In this document: positions 25,052 through 36,049 of the stretch, piece by piece
Layout of the letters: the number at the start of each line of letters is the position of its first letter
Position numbering within the stretch: the stretch's first letter is position 1
Origin: Ophiocordyceps camponoti-saundersi (nom. inval.)
Taxonomy: Eukaryota > Ascomycota > Sordariomycetes > Hypocreales > Ophiocordycipitaceae
NCBI GenBank assembly: GCA_003339415.1
Contig: PDHQ01000087.1
Location: 62,001 to 126,000, forward strand
Direction: 5' to 3'
DNA: 64,000 bases
The notes under the pieces: generated by a model
Database searches by the model: none
Told to the model about the DNA's origin: nothing
Seen by the model: only the letters and a program-made list of their open reading frames with translations
Position numbers and translations under genes: made by a program

Positions 25052-28000
25052 ACTAATAATAATTTTATATTATATTTACTTATAGATTTCTAGCTATTAA
25101 GGTAGTAAGTTAAACTCGAAATATTTTTACTAATAAGATTTTATAAGCGTAGATTTTTAGCTTAGAAAAAAGCTTTACTATATTTATTATATTACCTTAG
25201 CTATATATTATTTCTTTACTCTTAAACTTTTTAAAGTAATTAAAAAAGAAATTATAGCTAAGAAAGAAAAAGCTTATATTTTTAATATTTATAAAAAAGT
25301 AAGAAACCTTACCTTTTTAAAGGTAAATTCCCTCCTTTATAATACGGAGAAATAAAGCTAGTTAGAAAATACTTACTATATTAAAATAATCCCTAAGAAA
25401 CTAAGTTACTTACTATAATTAATTATTTCCTAACTAATTTAAATATAATTATAAACTATAATTAATTATTTAAATAAGTAAATTAACTAAATATATATTA
25501 AATAATATTTTTTACTTACTTAGAATTTTTTTAAAAAACTAGCTATTTTTTATTTAAAAATACCTTTAAACTATAAATAATATTAAAAATAAAAATAAGT
25601 AACTTATATTATAAGAGGAAAATAGTAAGAATACTAAGCTCCTTTTTTAAGATAAAGGTAAGGAAAAGGCTAAGTTCTTTTTACCGGATAAAGGTAAGAA
25701 AACCTCTATGCTATAAGAATCCTCTCTAAAAGGAGAACTATCTACCCTAAAGAAAAATACTTTAAGGAAGGAATATTTTCCGGATCCTCCTATATTATTA
25801 TTTAATCTAAAGAAACCTAAATTACCTTTTTTAGAAAAGGAAAAGATAATATAAATAATTAATAAAATTCTTTATTTTTATTATATTTATTCTTAAAATT
25901 TAGATTTAAAGCTAAATAATAATTTACGATTATATAACTAATTAAACTTATAAAAATTATCTAAATAATAAGTTTAGCTATAAGCTAAAAATATTAGATA
26001 ATTTAAATTAGCTAATACTTTTAATATTATTTTTAATTAAATTAAAGAAACTAATTAAACTATTATTTATTAAAATATTAACTAATTTATAAACGCTTTA
26101 AAATAAGTTATAGCCTAAAGCGAGGATTATATAAATAAACTTATATAACTTATTCTCTTTTTTTTAAAAATTATATTATAAAATAATATTTTAAAAATCT
26201 AGATTTATAAATTAGATTAAAATTTACTTTTCCTAATCTTAGAATTTAAGGATAAACAAAAGCCTTATAAAAAAAGTTTACTATCTAGCTTAATATTATT
26301 ACTTTTATTATATAAAAATAAAGCTTTATATTTTAAAATATACTTATTAGAAAAGACTTCCGATTATAAGTATTAAAAATAAAAAAAATAGCTTAGGTAG
26401 CTTTTTATCCTAAATAATCTATATTAATAATTATCTTTTCTTAACTTAATATCTTTCTTTAAGAAACTTTCTAATAGCTAATTAGCGAAGATATTTTAAA
26501 TAACTAAATATATATATAAATATAAATAACTTATTCTAAACCTTTAAACTAAGCTAATTAGGGGAACTTAAGGTATTCTCTAAAATAATATTACTTAGTA
26601 TATAGCTTTAGGTAAATTACCTTAACGAGAATATAAAGTAAATAATCTTAAGGAGAAATCCCCGTAAAATCCGGACCGCTAATTAGAATATAAACTAAAT
26701 AACTCCTTTAGAAAACTAATAGATAATACTTAGAAACCTTTTAATAAAAACGTTAAGTTTAAAATAAAAATAAAGTAGCTTTTCCCTAAGAAAAATAGAG
26801 AAAGCTTAAAAAGTAATTCTATTTTTATTAACCTTATTTATAAACTTATAAATTAAGACCCTAATATAAATAGAGTTTTTACTATCTTTTTAGAAATATA
26901 TAATATTATCCTTAATATTTTAAAATAGCCCTTAGAAAGCGAAGATAACTCCTTTAAAATATTTAAGGATAAATAACTAGCTAATAACTTATATTATCTT
27001 ATTTCAGATCTTAAAAAATATAAGATAAAACCTCTTAATATTATTAGAAACCCTTTTCTTAAAAACTTTTCTATTATTAAAGCTATTTTATAGATAACTA
27101 ATTTCCTTTTAAAATAAGTTTCTTATTTCTCTTATATAAAGATTTTAATATTTAGTAAAAATAGACTTTTTAACGCTATAAAAATATATATTAATATTAA
27201 AGTAAATAGATCCTTTATTAGGAAAAACTTACTTAATAAGTTTAATAATATTAACTATAATTTAATAATAATTTAAAGCTTAAAGAATATTAAATTAGCC
27301 TTAACTTATAGTTAAGCTACTTTTACTTTATATATTATTAGTAAAATTAATAGTAAGTTTTATTTTAGTAAGTTTAAAGCTAGTGCTTAAGTTATTAAGT
27401 ATCTTCTTACTAGAGTTTTATTAAGATAAGGATTCTTAATCCTTTATAGAATTAATATTCTTAACTTTTAATAATAGCTTTAAATTTAACTTTATAGAGG
27501 AATATATATTAAATACTATTTTACTTATAAAGGACTAGCTATTTATTAATATATAATAGCTATTTTAATAATAATAATCTTTCTTTTTTTAATAAGCATA
27601 ATTCTAGCACTAATTAAAAATCCTCTTAAGAATCGTAACTTTATTTTCTTTCCTAACTTTTATTTTCTCTCTAATTTAATTATTTATAATTATTTTTATT
27701 TAACTATCTTTAACTTAAGTAATAAGCTAATCTTTTTTAAATAAAAAAAAAGTTAATATAATATTAAATCTTAACGATTAATTCTCTTTTATTATCTTTT
27801 AATAAATTATAAAAAAGGACTCTTTAGATAATCCCGATAAGTATTTAATACTAAACTTTCTTTTAAACTAAATAATATTATCTAATAAAATTAATACTAA
27901 CTTACCTCTTATTAATATCCTAGATCTAAGCTAACTATACTAATTAAGTATCTCTAAAATACTTAATATCTTATAAATTAAGGGAGAGTATAGCGTTAGA

Positions 28001-28280
28001 ATTTATACTTTAAATCCTTAGTTATCTAAAAAGGTAAAATAGCTATATAATTTCTTTCTAAAACTATAAAAAGATACTAAACTAATTAATTTATCCCCGG
28101 AATATTATCTAAAAATCCCCCTCGTTAATAATTAGTATAAGAAAAAAGTTAGTTTATATCCTTACTTACTAAATAAACTTAATTAGGATTTCCTTAATAA
28201 AAAATATAATAATATATATTTATAAAGTAAAATAAAATAAGCGCTTAAAGCTTTACTTTTCGCTAGCTTATATTTTATTA
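25052..28280 (+). pseudogene. gag: Gypsy-B1 gag and pol N-terminal relic
   Basis: Plus-strand open frames between the 5' LTR and the reverse transcriptase, by position gag and protease. The RIP-corrected frame is rich in Lys, Leu and Asn from about 25220 on. I did not find a convincing zinc knuckle here. The assignment rests on position between LTR and RT. Confidence 0.6.
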
Positions 28281-29600
28281 TTTAGAGAAAAGGTAAACTT
28301 TATATTATAAATAATTTATAAGCTTTAAATAATATAGCTATTCCTAATATATATTTAATACCTCTTTCTTAAAATATAATTTATAAGTTAGTAAGTAAAA
28401 AGGTTATTTTTACTATTAATACTTAAAGCTTTCTCTATTAGTTTCTTATCTATTTAAATTACTAAGAGCGGTTTATAATTACTTCTTACTATAAATTAAA
28501 GAGGGCTATAGTTACTCTTATAAGGTATAAAAATTCTCCTACCTATATATAAAGATTCGTTAATTATATTCTCTAATTATATAAAATATACGCTACTACT
28601 AGTAATCTTCTCTAATATCTTAGAAGATTATATTAAATATCTAATTATAGTATTTAATTTTTTTATTAGTATAAATCTTTCCCTCTTTACTCCTAAATTA
28701 TTTCTTTATTACTTATTTATAAAAATATTAAAATATTATATTAATAGATTCGTACTAATAAATACTTAATCTTAAGTAAAAGCCTTATAAAATATTAATT
28801 TCCCTAATACCTTATAATGTCTTAAGTAATAAATTAAATTAGTTAGATAGATAAGATATTTTATTCTTTATTTTACGTAATAAATTAACCTTTTTTAGAA
28901 ATATAAAATAGTAATATTCCGAGAAAGATAGGAAAATAAAATACTTATTACTAAACTAAAAAGAAATACTTTTACCTTCTAGTTTAAAATTATCTTAATA
29001 AAAGAAGAAACCGATTATTTTAATAATATTACTAATACCCTTTATAATAATATTACTCTTAGTTAGTTTTTTCCTAATTATTAACTTTTTTTATAAATTA
29101 ATATTTTTTAGGAGAATAGTTTTATAGCTTATTTTTTCTATATCGATAATAAGGAATTTTAAAAACTATTTTTAGCTTCGCCCTAATAATTTATTAAACT
29201 TATTTATTATCTTAGTTATATACTTAAATTAGCTAAAACTAGATACTAACTAACTAAACTTAAGATTTTCTACTTAATTTAAACTTATTATAAATTTTAA
29301 ATTTATTTAATTAAAACTTAGAAACTAAAAATTATAATTTTTATAAATTATATTATAATTTTAATAATTATAAAAGAAACCTCTTTTTTTACTATTAATA
29401 TAAGGAGTAATAATTACCTTACTTTTATTTTTTAGTTTTTAAGTTAATATTTTTTTAAAGTTTAATATATTTTTAGTATTTTTAGTATTTTTAATATTTT
29501 TAATATTTTTATAAACTTTCTCTTACGCCTCCTTTTAAAGGTAGCTTTAGAAAAGGGATAAGGAGAACTTAAAAATATCTAAGAAAATTATATTAACTAT
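28280..29600 (+). pseudogene. pol: Gypsy-B1 reverse transcriptase/RNase H relic
   Basis: RIP-corrected reading gives the gypsy RT pattern ERFIITSYYKLKRAIVTL (about 28455-28510), then YKNSPTYIQRFVNYIL (28528-28575), equivalent to the usual MGxxNSPAxxQRxMDxxL. Next comes FSNILEDYIKYL (28605-28645), which normally follows YxDDIVxF, and then a thumb/connection region. The catalytic YxDD cannot be read: the frame changes just there (28590-28611), suggesting a small deletion. RNase H would follow up to about 29600 but was not resolved residue by residue. Confidence 0.8.
29471..29511. repeat. 10-bp tandem repeat, unit ttttagtatt
   Basis: Four imperfect copies of TTTTAGTATT/TTTTAATATT inside gypsy-B1 pol. 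Confidence 0.6.
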
Positions 29601-31190
29601 AAATATATACTTATTTCCTTAAAAGCTATTCTTAATAACGCTTTTTAATATAGGATTTCCGAAAAATATCTCCTTAATATATAATAATTTAAAATCTTAA
29701 AATAACTCGGAGACGAAAACTCTTAAAAAAACTTACTTTTATCTAAATAAATAGCTTATTATATTTTAAAAATATCGATAATTAATAATAACTTTATATT
29801 CCCGAAAATTACGCTAAAAAAATTATTTTTAAGTATTATTTTTATAAATTTTATATTAGCTAGAGATATATATAAGCTAAACTTTCTTTTAGTTTTATTA
29901 TTTCTTAACTAAAGAAGAAGATTAATAATTTTATAAATAAATACTATATTTATAAACGAAATAAAACTAATAAATAAGCTCCTTTTAAGGAAATAGTTTT
30001 TATTTATTTTTAGGTAATTCCTTTTTATATAATTATAATAGATTTTATTACTAAACTTTTTTTAATCTTTTTAAAAAACTTACCTTAGTTTAAACCCGAA
30101 GGAAAGTTTTATAATACCCTTTTTATTATTACTAATAAGTTCTTAAAAATATATATTTTAACCTTTAAATATAATTACTTTATTACCGAAAACTAAGCTT
30201 AGCGGCTATATAATAAGCTTACTTATTATAACTAAGGACTCCTAAAGTAAATTATCTTTAATTAGGATCTAAAATTTATATTTAAGCTTTAAAGGACCTT
30301 ATAGTTCGCTTTTAGTATTAAACTTTTAATATTAACTATATATTATTTATAAACTAATAATCTATCTGAAAAATAAAATTAAATTATTAAAATCGCTTTT
30401 AGATTTTTCGCTACTAATTTCCTAATAAAATAATAAATTAACGCCCTACCGGCTTTTTAGTTTTTACTTAATAACTCCTTCTCCTTAGTTATTAAAATTA
30501 TATTTAGTAAATTATTTATTAGATTCTAAATAAATAATAATCTTTATTATTTAAGTAATTAAGCTTCCTTTAAATTTAAGAAAATATTAAAAGATAAGGT
30601 AGTTATCTTAATTACTTATACTTAAGCTATAATAAAAAGATAATATAATAAAAAATATCGGAAGCTTAAGTTTAAGCTTAGCGATTAAGTTTAGCTAAAA
30701 CTTAAGAAAAGATATTTTATTCCTAATAGATAAGTAGCGAAGCTTTTAGAATAGTAAACTAAGCCCTTTTATATAATTAAAAGAATTAGATATTTAGCTT
30801 ACTAATTAGATTTTAATAACTTTATAAATATTTATCTTATTATATTAGTTATATAACTTTAACTAGCTAATATTTTAGGAGAATAACTTAGCCCTAAGCT
30901 TAATATTAATAATTATAAGATTAAATAAATCCTTAATAAGAGAGAAGTTAAGAGAGGGCAAGGCGTTACTTAAATAAAGTACCTTATATATTAAAAAAGA
31001 TACCTAAGTAATAATAACTAATAGGTAGCTAAAAAGGACTTTTAATAAAAGGAGATAATTAAAGAATTTAAGAAAGAAAAAAATAAGTTAGAAGCTAAGC
31101 TAGAAATTATTAGGAAAAAATATATAAATATTTTTAAAAAATACTAGCTATTAGAATAAGGTAAATAAGTTACTTAGTAATAAACGCGTA
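29600..31190 (+). pseudogene. pol: Gypsy-B1 integrase with chromodomain and coiled coil
   Basis: The integrase core reads as a DFITKLPLIPLK-like strand (about 30035), an FNQDLKFIF strand standing for the second-Asp FDRDxxFxS motif (about 30265), and a C-terminal HRKLKFKxGDxVxLKLKK-like barrel (about 30660-30710). At 30923-31040 a chromodomain is clear: ILNKREVKRGQG, then KYLIYQKRYL where the family has YLVRWKGY. About 50 residues of Lys/Glu heptads follow (31041-31190), a probable coiled coil. Chromodomains on gypsy integrases direct insertion to heterochromatin, which fits this block. Stops throughout. Confidence 0.87.
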
Positions 31191-32363
31191 ATATCTTTAG
31201 GAAATAATAAACCTAACGCGTTACTATTTATACTAGATTTCCCTTTATTTTCCTACTTTTCTTCTCTTATTTCCTCTCTCCCCCGTTTATCCTCTCTTAT
31301 TCCCCTTTATATTACTTATCTTTATTATATTTTCTTATATATTAGTCTTTATCCCCCTTATAGTTATTTTTTTTTATTTTTTAATTCCTTTTATTATTTT
31401 TATATTATTTCTTTTTTTTATACTTAAAATTAATCCTCCTTATAGTAATTCTTATTATTCCTATAATAAGATATATTATAAGTTATTTTATAAATAACTA
31501 ATTTATACTCCTTTTATATTTATATTCGAAAGCTTTAAAAAAGCTATTTAGCTATTTAGAAACCTTATAAAACTTTAATATTCTTTTAAGTTACTTATTT
31601 ATAAATTTAATAACTAGAAATTAAATAACTATATAACTTTTATCGCCTAAAAATAAATATTATAAGAAAAAGAATATAATTTATTATTTAGTAAATTAGA
31701 TAGTTATATTTATTATATTAATAAAAAAGTAAAAAGATAAGCTAACGGAGAATAACTCCCTAATAACGAAGATTATAATTTTAAATACTCGCTTTTAGAT
31801 AACGAATACTCTTACTTTAACTACTCCTTACTTAAAATTTTTAAAATTATAGCGCTTAGATATTCTACTTAATAAACTATTATAATATTTTCTTTTATTA
31901 TTAGCTTTACTTTTAAAATATTAGCTACCTTAACTAGAAACTATAGCCGCTTTTTATTATTATATTCCTTTATTAATATTAAAAAGAATATTTTTCTATA
32001 ATCCGAATAACTTAGAAAAAACTATTATAGTATATATACGCTATTAGAAGTTATAAAAGATTATATTAAAAGCCTAGTTAGCGGGTAAGTTTATTAAAAG
32101 TTAGAAAAGTTAAAGGAGATTAAGAGAATCTTAGCTATTATCTCTTATACTAACTATTTTAGAAAAATAGAAAAAATAGTATTAATAGCTATAAAAAAGG
32201 AGATTAAGGTTAAGGGAGTAGCTTTTATTTTCAGTAAATCCCTAGTAAGGCGTTTTATTACTCTTTTTACTTTAACTTAATAAAGTGTTTTTAAAACCCC
32301 TAATAAGTAAACTCGCTTTATTTTTTAATAATTTAAAACCCCCGCGATAATTTTTAAAATTAT
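31190..32363 (+). pseudogene. Gypsy-B1 extra open frame, first part
   Basis: Downstream of pol, in the sense direction, a frame of about 250 codons can be read from about 31520 after RIP correction: ESFKKAIQLF, a Ser/Thr/Pro-rich middle, then a Lys/Glu helix region (about 32100-32200). It is interrupted by gypsy-A at 32363 and continues at 48681. Standard gypsy elements end after pol, so this is an additional gene or long spacer. The same region is present uninterrupted in gypsy-B2 (about 61155-63980, inverted). No domain recognised. Confidence 0.5.
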
Positions 32364-32774
32364 TATAAGGGAAGCTTATATAAGGTATACTAAGGAAGAG
32401 AGATAGTAATAATTAGGTTAGAAGAGAGGAAGAAAAGTATATAAGTATAAATTATAAGGGTTAACTTTAAAAGTTATATTAAGAATAAAGCTAATTCTTA
32501 CTAAATTATAATACTAAAAACTACTATAAACTATATATAAGGGGATTATAACTTAGGGGTAAACTCTTTATAATATAAACTATAACTCCTAAGGTCTTAT
32601 CTAAAACCTTAGCGTAGTTTAAGGACTTACCTTTTATATTTAACTATTTTATTATAATTAAAAATATATTATATATCTTCTAATTAGTTTTAATATTATA
32701 TCGTAATAGCTTTATAATATTTACGTAACTTTATAGTTATTTTTTATATATAGTTATCTTATAACTTTATTATA
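32364..32774 (-). repeat. Gypsy-A 3' LTR
   Basis: 411 bp. Begins TATAAGGGAAGC on the plus strand. Aligns base by base with 48265-48675, differing mostly by C/T and G/A. The adjacent CTCCTTATTTT is the polypurine tract of the element on the minus strand, which shows this is the 3' LTR. Four bases of boundary uncertainty at the inner end (32774 or 32778). Confidence 0.9.
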
Positions 32775-33092
32775 ATTATCTCCTTATTTTAAATAATTAA
32801 ATATTAAAGTAAGATAGTTATAAGTTATCGTAAATATATTATAATAAAGTAAAAAAGAAAAAGTTATATATAAGGAAAACGCGTTATTAGTTATAAAAGC
32901 GCGCGCGTAATTATAATAATAATAGTTATTTATTATTAGTTTAAGGTAAAATATAAGTAACTTTAAGCGTATATTATTATTATTATAATTTTTTTATCTT
33001 ATTATTTTTAAAAAAATCTTATCCTTATTTTTATTTTAAGCTTATTTTACTATATAATAATATATCCTCTTAATATTATATTATATAATAAA

Positions 33093-35970
33093 GCCCTTAA
33101 TAGCTTCTATATATATTTCGATAAGAAAGGGAATATTCTTAGTAGCGGCCCGCTTAATAACGATATTCTATATATTAATATAAAGATACCTAAAAGAATA
33201 CTAAAAAAAATAAGTATAATAATATTAAAGAAGATTATAAAGATATTAGGCGGTAAAAGCTTAAAGCGTAAGTAATTTAGTATATATTTATAAGAGATTT
33301 ACTAACGCGTTATAAAAATACTAAGTTAAGGTTCGCTAGTAACGATTATTAAAAAGGATAGAAGTAGTAAGATATTAAAAAAAGCGTAAGAGCTTATATT
33401 TAAGGCTTAAGGTAGCCTAGCTAAGAAATAGCGTATTAAGAGTAAAAGGGGTAAGGCCGCTAAGGAGAAAGTAAAAGCGCTAGCTATAAAAGAGGTAGCT
33501 AAGGAGGAAAAGTCTTATATTAAGGTAAAATAAGTAAAGCGTTTAGCGTTAGAGTATGCTAAGGTTACTAAGAAGATAAAGCTAAAAAAGAAAATTTAGA
33601 ATAGTAAAAGTAAGAGTTATAAAACTAATATTAGAATAATATATTAATAAGTTATAAAAGTTAAGAGTATTAAATTTATAGAAAACTCTAACGAGGAAAA
33701 TATAATAGTAGTTAACGTAAAATAGTAAGTAAAGGTAAAAAAATATTATTCTTATATTAACTTTAATAAGTAAATTAAAAAGCGGTTTTTAGATTAGCTT
33801 TTCTTATTAAAAGAAAATAGCGGCTATTTAGTAATAATTAACGCGGCGTTAAATTAATATATATTAGATATAATTATTACGGAGGGTTAAGAGAGAGCGG
33901 AGATTATAGCTATAAAATATTATATAAAGAAAATATAATCTATCTTAGCGTCTAATAAATAAAATTAGCTAAAGTTATCTAAGAGTTAATATTAACTTAG
34001 TATAATATTCGTAAAGGCTAAGAAATTACTACTTAAAACCTAACGTAAGAATTATAGTAAGGGTAAATCTAATAAGTTATAAAATAAAAAAATAAGAGGC
34101 TACGTTTTAAAAGGTAACTTATTATATAAAATAGTTATAAAAGTAATAATATCTTATAATTAAGATACCTCCGCTACTATATATATAATAATATATAGCT
34201 ATATTAAGTAAAAAATAATATAAAAGTAAGTTACGGCGATTCTTAAGGATTAGAGCATATTACGTAAAGTTTATAATATAATTACTAAGGAGTTTATCTA
34301 ATATAAGGATAAAACTTAGATCCTTAATTTAAGAAATATTTTAATATAAAAAACTTAAAGCTAAGCGTTATTAGAATTTATTAAAAGTACTAATAAAAAC
34401 TTATTAATAACCCGCTTAGTAGCTATTATAAAAAAGATTAATATAGCTTAAAAAAATAATATAGGAAATATATAACTTAATATTAAATTATATAAGTATA
34501 GTTATAAAAAAAGGTAAGATATACTTATTTAATAAAAATATAATTATAGCGTAAGAAATTTATAAAGCTATTATAGAGAAGTTTAGTAAATATTATATTA
34601 AGTAAGTAACTAAGGCGGAAAAGTTACCGGAGGCGGCGAAGCTTATTAAAGGCGTGGCCTAAGCGGGGGGGAATTAGGGCTAAGTTAATAAAGATATAGC
34701 GAAAGTTACGGAAAAGTTTATTAAGATTAAAAGAGAAGAGGATAATACTAATAATAATAAAGCTAATTAAGAGCTAGAAATCGGATATAAAAAGTAAACG
34801 GAGTTATCTAATAACGAAAAGGAGAACGCTAATAATAGAAAAGTTTATAATAAAGATAATAATAATAATAAGTTTAACGATAAAAATACGCTTAAGTAAA
34901 AGATAACTTATACTTATAGCTAGGGTAAGGCGGAGGCGAAAAGAAAGGGATATATAAAAAAGTCTAAGAAAATATCCTATCTAAAGTAAGAGAAAATTAT
35001 CTAATATAACCTTAACTAATATATTAGGTATTTTTAGTTTTACTTAAAGGAATATATATCTTATATTATTAAGGATAAGATATTTAATATTAAGTATTAG
35101 CGTTTTAAGATTAAAGCTCTTTAATATAACTTTTATTAAAATAAAAAGGTAACTTATATATTTATTTTTATTAGTATATTAGGAAATCGGTTTAATTATA
35201 TAATAATAGCGGGGGAGCTAAGGTATATTTTTAATATAATATATTATAAGGCTAGTTATATAACTAAGAAAAATAAGTTAGCTTTATCTAAGTAAGGGAA
35301 ACTTAATATAGCTTAGATCGCTTAGTACTTAGCGGAGTTATTTATAATAATATTAATTACTTATATTTAAGAATATAAGCTTATAAGAATAAATAAAGTA
35401 TCTATTAAAGCTAAAAGGTAATATTAAGGTTTAATATAGTAGCGATAGGCGCTACTAACTACTAACTATTATACTTTCGGAACGACTACCTTAAGTAGAG
35501 GCCTAAAACCGCCGGAGTCTTTTCTTAACGAAGAGGGGCATTTTTAGCTTATAAGAAAAAGAGAACTTATAATAATATACTAGAAATTACTATTATTACT
35601 CTATCTTCTCTTAGGGGATAAAGAATATATTAAGTAAGAGGTAGCGCTAGCTTATATACGTAAGCGGATAAAGAGAGTCTTACGTAGCTTTATAAATAAG
35701 GAGTTTAAGCTATAGAAAGTATTAATTCGTAAATATTTCGATATATACGCTTTATATAGTAAGATTAATACTTATAAGTATATTATAGTTAAGAAAACGA
35801 AGCGCGCTATAAAGGTAGAGAAGGCAGCTTAGAAGGAGATAGCGTAAGTGCTTTAGATTAAGAAAAAGCTACCGATAAGTTAAGAGTTAGGGATAAAATA
35901 TACTTATAATAAAAATAAAAAGGACGAGGATATTTAATAAATTTATCGGTTTAAATAGAATAAAAAGGCG
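33093..35970 (+). pseudogene. Antisense open frame carried by gypsy-A
   Basis: A RIP-corrected plus-strand frame of about 960 codons lies between gypsy-A pol and its 3' LTR, opposite to gag-pol. It stays in one frame from 33093 to about 34200 and in the next from there to about 35970, so one small indel is likely. The first part is very Lys-rich (33430-33620). The centre (34740-34890) holds many Asn codons after T that were probably Asp, that is an acidic stretch with EEDN, NNEKENANN and similar. The last part has GTTTLSRGLKPPESFLNEEG (35479-35538) and a Lys/Arg/Glu helical end. I recognise no domain. Plant gypsy elements such as Grande carry antisense genes at the same place. Confidence 0.6.
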
Positions 35971-36049
35971 TAATAAGAGTAAATATAAAAATAAATAAGG
36001 TAATAAGTATATAAATAAGTAAGTAAGGTAAGTATATAAATTTAAAAGA

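Noticed and set aside
33093..35970. Possible Starship captain (DUF3435 tyrosine recombinase) or pogo-type transposase with a psq helix-turn-helix at 33110-33190
   Set aside because: No Arg-His-Arg-Tyr pattern or DDE triad could be found, the helix-turn-helix reading is in a different frame from the long open frame, and the segment lies between pol and LTR of gypsy-A.
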